NCBI GenBank assembly: GCA_947630835.1
Contig: CANRIZ010000001.1
Span: 1-64,000 of the forward strand
Source of the DNA: an uncultured Clostridia bacterium
GTDB lineage: Bacteria > Bacillota > Clostridia > Oscillospirales > Acutalibacteraceae
Length of the DNA stretch: 64,000 bases
Reading direction: 5' to 3'
The notes under the pieces are model-generated. The model did not search any database. It was not told where the DNA came from and was given only the letters and a program-made list of their open reading frames with translations. The position numbers were made by a program, and so were the translations under genes. Within the stretch, counting starts at the first letter, position 1. Every line of letters begins with the position of its first letter. Below, one piece after another: positions 36,100-43,546 of this stretch.

Positions 36100-36525
36100 A
36101 TGTTCGATATGATATGGCCCTTGTTGCTGATTGTAGGGTCCAACTGTGTTTATAACATCTGCACGAAGTCTGTACCCGAAAACGCAAACGCTTTCGGCGC
36201 ATTAACCGTAACATATCTTGTAAGCGCAGGAATTTCATTGATTATTTTTTTATTTAGCGCAGGTCCTTCTAATGCCGTCGGGCAATTGGGCAAAATCAAC
36301 TGGTCGTCGTTTGTTTTGGCGGCGTCGATTATAGGGCTTGAAGCGGGATATGTTTTTCTTTACCGTGCCGGTTGGAAGGTAAGCAACGGCGCTCTGACCG
36401 CAAACATATGTCTTGCGGTGGCGCTGCTTTTTATAGGGTTTCTGCTTTATAAGGAGCATATTTCCCTGCGTCAACTCGCCGGTGTTGCCGTATGCGGGCT
36501 CGGTCTGTTTTTAATTAACAGATAA
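36100..36525 (+). CDS. Small EamA-like membrane protein
   Basis: A 141-residue protein with four to five membrane segments resembling one half of an EamA/drug-metabolite transporter (LLLIVGSNCVYNICTKSVP at the start, GLEAGYVFLYRAGWKVSNGALTANI and HISLRQLAGVAVCGLGLFLINR at the end). Full-length EamA carriers have two such halves, so this should function as a dimer. GGAGG precedes the ATG. Substrate unknown. Confidence 0.8.
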   Translation: MFDMIWPLLLIVGSNCVYNICTKSVPENANAFGALTVTYLVSAGISLIIFLFSAGPSNAVGQLGKINWSSFVLAASIIGLEAGYVFLYRAGWKVSNGALTANICLAVALLFIGFLLYKEHISLRQLAGVAVCGLGLFLINR

Positions 36526-36538
36526 ATTTATTTATATC

Positions 36539-36585
36539 AAATAAGGCGCATTTTCCGTTTTTTACGAAAACTGCGCCTTATTTTT
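36539..36585. terminator. Bidirectional terminator overlapping the end of the phosphatase-RimI gene
   Basis: AAATAAGGCGCA and TGCGCCTTATTTTT pair, with a second inner pairing of TTTTCCGT and ACGAAAA. The stop codon of the minus-strand gene (36562-36564) lies in the loop, so its last codons form one arm of the terminator. The plus-strand gene ends 13 bp before. Confidence 0.85.
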
Positions 36586-37458
36586 GTCTTTCCGGCCGTC
36601 CTCATTCAAAAACTTTGTCATAAGAACCGCGTCTTCCTTGGGCTTTTGGTAAAATCCTTTTCTCAAGCCCACTTCCCTGTAACCGTTTTTTTCGTAAAGC
36701 CTTCTTGCGCTGCCGTTGCTTTCCCTTACCTCAAGAGTAATAAACTCCGCCTGCTCGAATTTTGACGTTTCCTCGATTTGCCTTAAAAGTCCGCCGCCTA
36801 TTCCCCTGTTTCTGAAGCTCTCTTTAACCGCGATATTGCTTATGGAAACCTCGCCGCATACATTAAACGCTCCTATGTACCCGACAAGCTTATCACCGAG
36901 CTTTGCGGTGTAAAACCTTGCGTTGAGGTTTTCGAGCTCTTCTTGAAAGGATTTTTCGCTCCAGGCAAGGGAAAAATTCTCTCTTTCAAGCTCTGCGATA
37001 TAGGGTATATCCCCTTTTTCCATAGGCGAAATTAAGATGCCGTCCCTTACAAAGAGCAAAATTCTGTGAAAATTTGAACGGATTTCTTTAGCCGTTTTAA
37101 GGTAAACGTCGCCGTCGCAGCCAAAAGGATCGCCTATTTCAAGCGCCATAACCTTTGCTTCGGGATTAAAAGCGCTTATAATTTCTGAAATTGACGAAGT
37201 CATACATATGAAATAGGTTTCAGGGGTAAAATCATCGACTTTTAAAGCTTTGGTTTTATGGTTTTTAATATCTGCGCCGAGAATTTCTGCGGCATACACG
37301 GCGTTTTCCGTAACGCTGCCGCCGTCACGGCAAAATATACCTGCGCTCGAAGCTTCAATTCCTTTGATATTTTCGGCTTTTAGATATTCCCCGAACAGAC
37401 CCTCCGCCATGGGACTTCTGCACGAGTTTCCCGAACAAACAAAAACAACCTTTTTCAT
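36562..37458 (-). CDS. Fusion of low-molecular-weight protein phosphatase and RimI acetyltransferase
   Basis: A 298-residue two-domain protein. Residues 1-~135 are a low-molecular-weight tyrosine/arginine phosphatase: the CX5R loop is C8-SGNSC-R14 followed by SP, and the general-acid loop is EIGDPFG. Residues ~140-290 are a GNAT domain of the RimI type (SLAWSEKSFQEEL, acetyl-CoA loop VKESFRNRGIGGGLL, LEVRESNGSARRLYEKNGY), which acetylates the N-terminal alanine of S18 in known cases. Both active sites look intact. The frame is uninterrupted. It starts 3 bp after the polA stop, so it is cotranscribed with polA. Confidence 0.88.
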   Translation of the reverse strand: MKKVVFVCSGNSCRSPMAEGLFGEYLKAENIKGIEASSAGIFCRDGGSVTENAVYAAEILGADIKNHKTKALKVDDFTPETYFICMTSSISEIISAFNPEAKVMALEIGDPFGCDGDVYLKTAKEIRSNFHRILLFVRDGILISPMEKGDIPYIAELERENFSLAWSEKSFQEELENLNARFYTAKLGDKLVGYIGAFNVCGEVSISNIAVKESFRNRGIGGGLLRQIEETSKFEQAEFITLEVRESNGSARRLYEKNGYREVGLRKGFYQKPKEDAVLMTKFLNEDGRKDKNKAQFS

Positions 37459-37460
37459 AA

Positions 37461-40037
37461 TTAACCCTTTGCGTCGTACCAGGTTTCGCCTATGTTTGCG
37501 TCGATTAACAGCTTCACCTTCATTTTACAGGCGCTTTCCATTTCCTCTTTGACTATATCCCTTACCTTTTGAGCCTCGTCTTTCGGGCTTTCGACTATCA
37601 GTTCGTCATGCACCTGCAAAAGCAGACGAGCTCCCGAGCCCTCGGCTTTAAGTCGGTTATATACCTTAATCATCGCTATTTTAATTATATCAGCCGCCGT
37701 ACCCTGAATAGGCATATTCCTTGCAACCCTTTCGCCAAATGAGCGTATCATACCGTTTGAAGCGGAAAGCTCCGGCAAATACCTTCTTCTGCCGAAAAGG
37801 GTTGAAACGTAGCCGTTCGCCTTTGCCCTTTCGACTACGTTTTTCATATACTTATCAACGCCGGAATAATGGTGCAGATAATCCTTGATGTACCTGTCCG
37901 CCTCGGCTCTTGAAACGCCAATATCCTTGCCCAGCGAAAATGCGCCTATACCGTAAACTATGCCGAAATTTACAGCCTTAGCCCTTGTTCTCATTAAAGG
38001 CGTAACAAAATCCACGGGCATTTTAAACACCTGCGAAGCGGTTACGGTATGAACGTCCACCCCGCTGTTAAACGCCTCTATCATATTTTGGTCGTCCGCA
38101 ATATCGCACAGAACCCGAAGCTCTATCTGCGAATAATCGGCGTCGATAAAAGTGTAACCTTCCTTGGCTTTAAAAAATTTCCTCATTTCCCTGCCGATTT
38201 CGGTTCTGACGGGAATATTCTGCAAATTAGGTTCGGTAGAGGATATTCTGCCGGTTCTCGTTTCGGTCTGGTTGAAATTCGAGTGTATTCTGCCATCGTC
38301 GGCTATAGTTTTCAAAAGCCCGTCGCAATAGGTGGATTTAAGCTTTGAATAGGTCCTGTATTCAAGTATCAGCCTTACAATCTCGTATTCGTCGGCAAGG
38401 CCTTCAAGCACCTCGGCGTTTGTGGAATAACCCGTTTTAGTCTTTTTCTTTGTCGGAATTTTAAGCTTTTCAAACAAAATCACGCCGAGCTGTTTGGTGG
38501 AATTGATATTAAACTCCTCGCCGGCAAGAGCGTAAATATCGGATTCAAGCTTCTCGATTTTCTCTTTCATTTCATCGCCGAATTTTTCAATTCCGCTTTT
38601 ATCAACCTCTATTCCGTACACCTCCATGGAGGCAAGCACCTTGCACAGGGGCATTTCAATCTCCTCAAACAGCTTGAGCTGTCCCATTCTGTCAAGCTCA
38701 ACCATAAGTTTGTCGCACAATACCTTAAAGCCCGCCGCGTTTTTCTCCTGCCGCGAATCAAGCTCCTGCTCGGGAACGGAAAATTCCTTTAAAAGCCTTT
38801 CAACGCTGTAATCCTTTGCAGACGGGTTTAAAAGATAAGCCGCCAGCATTAAATCAAAGTCAATATCGCCGATTTCCTTATTCTCTTTAAAGTAACGGGA
38901 ATACAGGGGCTTTGCGTTGTAGGTATATTTTTTAATTTCTTTGTCCGAAAGTATATTTTCAAATTTTTCTATATCCTCGGGTGAATTTAAGAAATAAACG
39001 GCGTTATCGTCCGTAACATATATTTCCGAAATGTTACCGCTGTCGTCGAAGCCGCAGTTAAAATATACGCGCTTATTTTCATTGACGGACTGCGAAACGA
39101 GGGAAAAACAGTCGGCCTTGATTTCAAGCTTTTTTGCCCGCTCCGTTTTGCCCGAAGCCCTTACCGGGGTGTAATTCAGATTAAGCTTTTCCAAAACCTT
39201 AAACATTTCAAGCGAGGTTAAAATGCCGACGGCTTTGTTAACGTCGGGTTCGCCCTTTTTGTAAGAGTTAATGTCCGTATCCATGGGAACGTTCCTGTCT
39301 ATTGTGCCGAGCTTATAGCTCAAATACGCAAGCTCCTTGTTTTGCGAAAGCTTCAAGCGCAGGGAGTCTTTAATATCAATGGAGTCGAGATTTTCGTAAA
39401 TATAATCAAGACTGCCGTAATTGATTATAAGCGACTCGGCGGTTTTTTTGCCGACCCCGGGAACGCCGGGTATGTTATCGGAACTGTCGCCCATAAGCGC
39501 TTTTATATCCTTCATCTGTTCGGGACTTACGCCGTACTCCTCTTTCAGCTTTGCAACGTCGTATAAAGCAGTTTCCGCCCTGCCCATTTTGTTGGAGGCA
39601 AGCAGCACGTTTACATGTTCGCCGATAAGCTGCAAACTGTCCCTGTCGCCTGTGGCGATATACGCAGTATTGCCTTCGCCGCAATGGAGGGAAAGAGTGC
39701 CTATAAGGTCGTCCGCCTCATAGCCCTCCTTTTCTACAATTTTATAGCCCAAAGCCGTTATAAGCTCCTTTAAAACAGGCATTTGCTGTGCAAGCTCCGA
39801 GGGCATGGGCTTTCTTCCCGCCTTATAATCCGCATACATTTTATGCCTGAAGGTGGGAGCTTTTAAATCAAAAGTAACGGCAACGCTTTCCGGCTTTACC
39901 TCCTGTTCAAGCTTTAAAAGCATATTCATAAAGCCGTAAATAGCGTTGGTATATCTTCCGTCCTTAGTGGTAAGCAGTTTAATTGCGTAAAAAGCACGGT
40001 TTAAAATGCTGTTTCCGTCTAAAATGAGTAAGTTCAT
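37461..40037 (-). CDS. polA: DNA polymerase I
   Basis: An 858-residue family A polymerase for gap repair and Okazaki-fragment maturation. The N-terminal ~290 residues are a 5'-3' exonuclease (SVAVTFDLKAPTFRHKMYADYKAGR, GDRDSLQL, KALMGDSSDNIPGVPGVGKKTA). The middle domain lacks the proofreading carboxylates: VYFNCGFDD stands where DTE is expected and KKYTYNAKPLY where an aspartate is expected. Polymerase motifs A (DADYSQIELRVL), B (RTRAKAVNFGIVYG) and C (LQVHDELIVE) are complete. Full family length. Confidence 0.97.
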   Translation of the reverse strand: MNLLILDGNSILNRAFYAIKLLTTKDGRYTNAIYGFMNMLLKLEQEVKPESVAVTFDLKAPTFRHKMYADYKAGRKPMPSELAQQMPVLKELITALGYKIVEKEGYEADDLIGTLSLHCGEGNTAYIATGDRDSLQLIGEHVNVLLASNKMGRAETALYDVAKLKEEYGVSPEQMKDIKALMGDSSDNIPGVPGVGKKTAESLIINYGSLDYIYENLDSIDIKDSLRLKLSQNKELAYLSYKLGTIDRNVPMDTDINSYKKGEPDVNKAVGILTSLEMFKVLEKLNLNYTPVRASGKTERAKKLEIKADCFSLVSQSVNENKRVYFNCGFDDSGNISEIYVTDDNAVYFLNSPEDIEKFENILSDKEIKKYTYNAKPLYSRYFKENKEIGDIDFDLMLAAYLLNPSAKDYSVERLLKEFSVPEQELDSRQEKNAAGFKVLCDKLMVELDRMGQLKLFEEIEMPLCKVLASMEVYGIEVDKSGIEKFGDEMKEKIEKLESDIYALAGEEFNINSTKQLGVILFEKLKIPTKKKTKTGYSTNAEVLEGLADEYEIVRLILEYRTYSKLKSTYCDGLLKTIADDGRIHSNFNQTETRTGRISSTEPNLQNIPVRTEIGREMRKFFKAKEGYTFIDADYSQIELRVLCDIADDQNMIEAFNSGVDVHTVTASQVFKMPVDFVTPLMRTRAKAVNFGIVYGIGAFSLGKDIGVSRAEADRYIKDYLHHYSGVDKYMKNVVERAKANGYVSTLFGRRRYLPELSASNGMIRSFGERVARNMPIQGTAADIIKIAMIKVYNRLKAEGSGARLLLQVHDELIVESPKDEAQKVRDIVKEEMESACKMKVKLLIDANIGETWYDAKG

Positions 40038-40114
40038 TTGAAAATCTCCGTTTTACATTTATTACTTTTAGTATATCATAACGCGACGAAAAATGCACTA
40101 AAAAAATAGCGAAG

Positions 40115-40143
40115 TTGCGCTTTTGTATAATCTGTGCTAAAAT
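40115..40143 (+). promoter_or_regulatory. Promoter of dusB
   Basis: TTGCGC (40115-40120), 17-bp spacer, TAAAAT (40138-40143), 28 bp before the ATG. Confidence 0.55.
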
Positions 40144-40171
40144 AAATCAAAAATTATTTTAAGGAAAGCTT

Positions 40172-41137
40172 ATGTATATAGGTGATTTAAAAATTGAAGG
40201 CTTCGCCGCTCTTGCACCGATGGCGGGGGTTGCGGACAGAGCTTTTAGGGAGCTTTGCCGTGAATACGGCGCGGCTTATACCGTTTCGGAAATGATAAGC
40301 TCCAAGGGCGTTACCATGGGCGACAGGAAATCGAAGGAGCTTATGCGCTTAAACGAAGCGGAACGACCGGCGGGCGTACAGATTTTCGGAAGCGACGCAG
40401 AAATTATGGCGAAAAGCGTTAAATCCGTTCTTGAAGTAAAGCCGGATTTTATAGATATAAATATGGGCTGTCCCGCGCCGAAAATTGCGGGAAACGGCGG
40501 CGGGGCTTCGCTTATGAGAGAGCCAGAAAAGGCGGAGGAAATAATAAGGGCTGTCGCGGCTTCAACCGATTTGCCGGTAAGCGTTAAAATGCGCTCCGGT
40601 TGGGATTTTGACAGCGTTAATGCGGTTGATATGGCGAAGCGGGCGCAAAGGGCGGGCGCAAAGGCGGTAACCGTACACGGCAGAACACGTCTGCAAATGT
40701 ACGCCCCTCCCGTGAACACAGAAATTATAAGACAGGTAAAGGAGAATTTAGATATACCCGTTATAGGAAACGGCGACATAACCGACGGTCAAAGCGCCGC
40801 GTTAATGTTTGAAAAAACGAATTGTGATTTTCTGCTTGTGGGCAGAGGCGCGCTCGGCAGACCATGGGTATTCCGGCAGATTAACGCCTATATGAGCGAC
40901 GGGAGGATTATCCCCGAACCGCCCGTAAGCGAACGTATGCGAGTTATGGTAAAGCATATCAGACGAATTTGCGAGTATAAGGGCGAGCGAGTCGGGATAA
41001 GAGAAGCGAGAAAGCATGCGGCTTGGTATATGAAAGGGATAAGAGGAGCGGCGAAGTACAGGCGTGAAGCGGGAATGCTTGAAAGTATCGAACAGCTTGA
41101 AGAAATAGCGTTTAAGATAACAATGGAAAACGATTGA
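40172..41137 (+). CDS. dusB: tRNA-dihydrouridine synthase (DusB type)
   Basis: A 321-residue FMN enzyme reducing uridine in the tRNA D-loop. APMAGVADRAFRELCREYGAAYTVSEMIS at the N-terminus, the catalytic cysteine in DINMGCPAPKIAGNGGGASLM, the SVKMRSGWD and VHGRTRLQMY strands and IGNGDI with GRGALGRPW are all present. The C-terminal helical domain is complete. Three 34-bp tandem repeats begin at its stop codon. Confidence 0.93.
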   Translation: MYIGDLKIEGFAALAPMAGVADRAFRELCREYGAAYTVSEMISSKGVTMGDRKSKELMRLNEAERPAGVQIFGSDAEIMAKSVKSVLEVKPDFIDINMGCPAPKIAGNGGGASLMREPEKAEEIIRAVAASTDLPVSVKMRSGWDFDSVNAVDMAKRAQRAGAKAVTVHGRTRLQMYAPPVNTEIIRQVKENLDIPVIGNGDITDGQSAALMFEKTNCDFLLVGRGALGRPWVFRQINAYMSDGRIIPEPPVSERMRVMVKHIRRICEYKGERVGIREARKHAAWYMKGIRGAAKYRREAGMLESIEQLEEIAFKITMEND

Positions 41138-41238
41138 AGCTTCGCTCAAATTTGCAGAGTGCAACAGTCAAAGCTTCGCTCAAATTTGCAGAGTGCAACA
41201 GTCAAAGCCCCACTTAAACTTTCGGCGGGCAACAGTCA
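41137..41238. repeat. Three tandem 34-bp repeats after dusB
   Basis: Units lie at 41137-41170, 41171-41204 and 41205-41238. The first two are identical (starting AAGCTTCGCTCAAATTTGC and ending GCAACAGTCA); the third is diverged in its middle but keeps the AAGC start and the GGCAACAGTCA end. No open frame of note runs through them. They sit between dusB and a group of palindromes. Confidence 0.9.
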
Positions 41239-41245
41239 GAGTTTT

Positions 41246-41310
41246 CCCCGACTTTTACAAAAGTCGGTGGGGTCGAGGGGCAAAGCCCTCGTCGCAGTCC
41301 GCAGACTGCG
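41246..41310. repeat. Cluster of three palindromes (REP-like)
   Basis: Three consecutive hairpins: CCCCGACTTTT/AAAAGTCGGTGGGG (41246-41272), CGAGGG/CCCTCG (41274-41291) and CGCAGTC/GACTGCG (41293-41310), one or two bases apart. None has a T-run directly after it. The layout looks like a repetitive extragenic palindrome element; whether it recurs in the genome cannot be seen here. Confidence 0.7.
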
Positions 41311-41339
41311 AAATTCCTTTTAATTTCATTATATTACAA

Positions 41340-41376
41340 AAGCGGTTATACCAAGACATACAAGGTATAACCGCTT
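41340..41376. terminator. Hairpin downstream of the LRR-dockerin gene, copy 1
   Basis: AAGCGGTTATACC and GGTATAACCGCTT pair perfectly over 13 bp with an 11-base loop. A near-identical stem occurs at 42775-42814. It lies 75 bp after the LRR-dockerin stop and could also end dusB transcripts, although T-runs are weak (TTAATTTT on plus, TTTTGT on minus). Confidence 0.65.
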
Positions 41377-41450
41377 AATTTTAACTTAACTTTTAACTTT
41401 TAAACTTAAACTTTTTGTAAATGCTTTTTATTCTTAAATGATTTTGCCGT

Positions 41451-42575
41451 TTAAACAGTTCTCATTCCCGCTACTGTCTGAAGAACCCACTTCGCGTCGA
41501 CCGTGGTAACCTTACCGTCGCCGTTGAGGTCGGCGGCCTTGAATTGCGCGTTGCTGAAAGTCCTTGACCCCGCTATGTTCTGCAAAATCCACTTAGCGTC
41601 AACGGTCGAAAGATTGCCGTCGTTGTTAACGTCACCTTTTGCGCCCGATACGTCGGGCGTCGTCGGATTTTCGGGAGTGCTTGACTGTTCTTCGTTTAAC
41701 GGAATAAATTGCAAATCCCAACCGTCGGCATATGTCTCGGCTGTTGAGCCTTTATACCCGTAAATCGTAAAATGCGCTTCAAAATTGCTGTCGTCGCCTA
41801 TAACGTTTAATTCGCAATCCTCATTTAAAATTTCGATTTTTTTAAAATTATCGCAATTGCCAAATGCCATGCTACCCAGACTTACAACGCTTTCGGGTAT
41901 GGTAACGCTTTCAACTGCGGTTCCGGAAAACGCTCTTTCGCCTATAGTTTCTACTCCGTTTGAAATGTTAATACTTTTCAAAGAACTGCAATGACCAAAT
42001 GCAGCACTACCTATGCTTTTAACATTACCGGGGATAGTTATGCTTGTTAAGCCTGTGCAACAGTAAAAAGCCATCTCACCTATGATTGTAACACCGTTAC
42101 CTATTATTATGTTAGTTAAGCTGTCGCACTCTTCAAATGCCATAAGATCTATGCTTGTAACGCTGTCGGGTATTGTTATGCTTGTTAAGCTGTGGCATTT
42201 TTCAAATGCACTATTGCCTATGCTTGTAACGCTTTCGGGTATTGTTATGCTTGTTAAACCGTTGCAATGTGAAAATGCGCTATCGCCTATGCTTGTAACG
42301 CTGTCGGGGATAGTTACATTTGTTAGGCTGTTGCAATATGAAAATGAATTATCACCGATAATTTCAACCGTGTGGCCGTCAAGAGTTGAGGGAATTTCAA
42401 GCGATTCCGCCTTCCCGTTATAACTTCTAATTTTCGCTGTGCCGTCTTCAAGTATTTTATACCCGAAATCTCCGCTTACCTCCGCAAATGCGGTAACCCC
42501 TGCCAATGGCAGAGCCGTTAATATCACAGCTAATGATATTAACAATGAAATGAGTTTTTTTGTTCCTGTTTTCAT
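41451..42575 (-). CDS. Secreted BspA-type leucine-rich-repeat protein with type I dockerin
   Basis: A 374-residue exported protein. Residues 1-31 are a signal peptide ending in TAFA. Residues ~65-275 hold about nine BspA/LRR_5 repeats of ~23 residues with the core SLTSITIPDSVTSIGxxAF. A short linker (SSTPENPTTPDVS) leads to a type I dockerin (residues ~313-374) with two calcium-loop repeats, GDVNNDGNLSTVDAKWILQ and ADLNGDGKVTTVDAKWVLQ. It should bind a cohesin on a scaffold or cell surface; LRRs suggest protein or host binding. GAGAGG precedes the ATG. Promoter at 42677-42705 with the direct-repeat box above it. Confidence 0.92.
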   Translation of the reverse strand: MKTGTKKLISLLISLAVILTALPLAGVTAFAEVSGDFGYKILEDGTAKIRSYNGKAESLEIPSTLDGHTVEIIGDNSFSYCNSLTNVTIPDSVTSIGDSAFSHCNGLTSITIPESVTSIGNSAFEKCHSLTSITIPDSVTSIDLMAFEECDSLTNIIIGNGVTIIGEMAFYCCTGLTSITIPGNVKSIGSAAFGHCSSLKSINISNGVETIGERAFSGTAVESVTIPESVVSLGSMAFGNCDNFKKIEILNEDCELNVIGDDSNFEAHFTIYGYKGSTAETYADGWDLQFIPLNEEQSSTPENPTTPDVSGAKGDVNNDGNLSTVDAKWILQNIAGSRTFSNAQFKAADLNGDGKVTTVDAKWVLQTVAGMRTV

Positions 42576-42676
42576 AGTATCGCCTCTCGTTTTTTATTTC
42601 TGCTCTCGGCGTTTTTTGCTCAGATAAAATTTATTTTTTATCTCCGCCGATTTTGCAAATTTTTCTGACACTTTTG

Positions 42677-42705
42677 ATTTTACAACTTAAAAATTTAAAT
42701 TTCAA
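42677..42705 (-). promoter_or_regulatory. Promoter of the LRR-dockerin gene
   Basis: Minus strand TTGAAA (42700-42705), 17-bp spacer, TAAAAT (42677-42682), about 100 bp before the ATG. The direct-repeat box begins 5 bp upstream of -35, as at the macro-domain promoter. Confidence 0.65.
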
Positions 42706-42710
42706 TACAA

Positions 42711-42739
42711 TCAGGGTAAACGACCGAGAGATCAGGGTA
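42711..42739 (-). promoter_or_regulatory. Direct-repeat activator-like box, copy 2
   Basis: TCAGGGTA occurs at 42711-42718 and 42732-42739 (plus-strand reading), again 21 bp apart, with AACGACCGAGAGA between them. The spacer sequence and following ATAAAAC also match copy 1 (1470-1498). Confidence 0.6.
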
Positions 42740-42774
42740 TAAAACTTGAATTTTGCCTTTTGCCGACGAAAATC

Positions 42775-42814
42775 AAAGCGGTTATACCAAGTTTTACCTC
42801 GGTATAACCGCTTT
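42775..42814. terminator. Hairpin downstream of the broken LRR gene, copy 2
   Basis: AAAGCGGTTATACC and GGTATAACCGCTTT pair perfectly over 14 bp with a 12-base loop. It repeats the stem at 41340-41376 and occupies the equivalent place after the second LRR gene. Confidence 0.65.
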
Positions 42815-42868
42815 AGCTTTGCTTTAATTTGTTACCTGTCGCAACTTTTTTTGCAATAAATTGTTTAA

Positions 42869-43481
42869 TTATTTCACCGTTTCCAAAGTCTTGCCGTCGC
42901 CGCTTACGTCGCCGATTACTATTTCCGCGAATTTGTTGCCTTTAGCTTTTGCGTAATCTTCGGCGGTTGAACCCGAATAGCCGTGAATAACGGTTTGAGC
43001 GGGTATTTCGGACGTTTCCAAACCGCAAGCCTTGTTCAAAACATAAATATCGGTTAAGCCGTCGCAATTGCCGAACGCATACTCGCCTATGCTTGTAACG
43101 CTGTCGGGGATTACATATGTCCCCGCCTTTCCCTCGGGATATCTTAAAAGCTCTGTTTTGTTTTTATCAAACAAAATACCGTCTTGGGAAGAATATTTTT
43201 CATTGGCAGTGTTTACCTCAATATTTTCGAGATGTTTCAAAGAATCAAACGCATAGCCGGCATCGATACTTTCGACTGTTTCGGGTATAATTACCTTCTT
43301 TATGCCGCTGCGGTCGTATTTTACGGGTTCTGCCGCCGCTGCGTCGCCCTCGGTGGCTTCCGGTACAAAAGCGTCTTTAGCAAGGCTTACAACCTTGTGG
43401 CCGTCTATTTCGCGGGAAAGACGATATTATCATTATCAACGATAACAATAACGAGATACGCTTTTTTGAAATTGATTTAAT
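42869..43481 (-). pseudogene. Broken BspA-type LRR protein gene
   Basis: The open part (42869-43426, minus) encodes IDGHKVVSLAKDAF, IKKVIIPETVESIDAGYAF, YVIPDSVTSIGEYAFGNCDGLTDI and HGYSGSTAEDYAK, all LRR_5 or BspA segments, ending in GDVSGDGK, a truncated dockerin-like start. Upstream, a good signal peptide (KSISKKRISLLLSLIMIISS) lies in another frame, 8 bases after AAAGGAG, and its first codon is ATT at 43479-43481 rather than ATG. Signal and LRR parts are thus separated by a frameshift and the start is degraded. I infer a decayed paralogue of the neighbouring LRR-dockerin gene. A shorter cytoplasmic product from an internal TTG (43240) is possible but would not be secreted. Confidence 0.75.
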
Positions 43482-43546
43482 AACAGGATCTCCTTTATAA
43501 TTTATTTTTAAAATCGCTTGGATTTTATGCACTTTAAAAAATAAAC

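Noticed and set aside
41137-41238. 34-bp tandem repeats as a CRISPR array
   Set aside because: Units are directly adjacent with no spacers, and there are no cas genes in the window.
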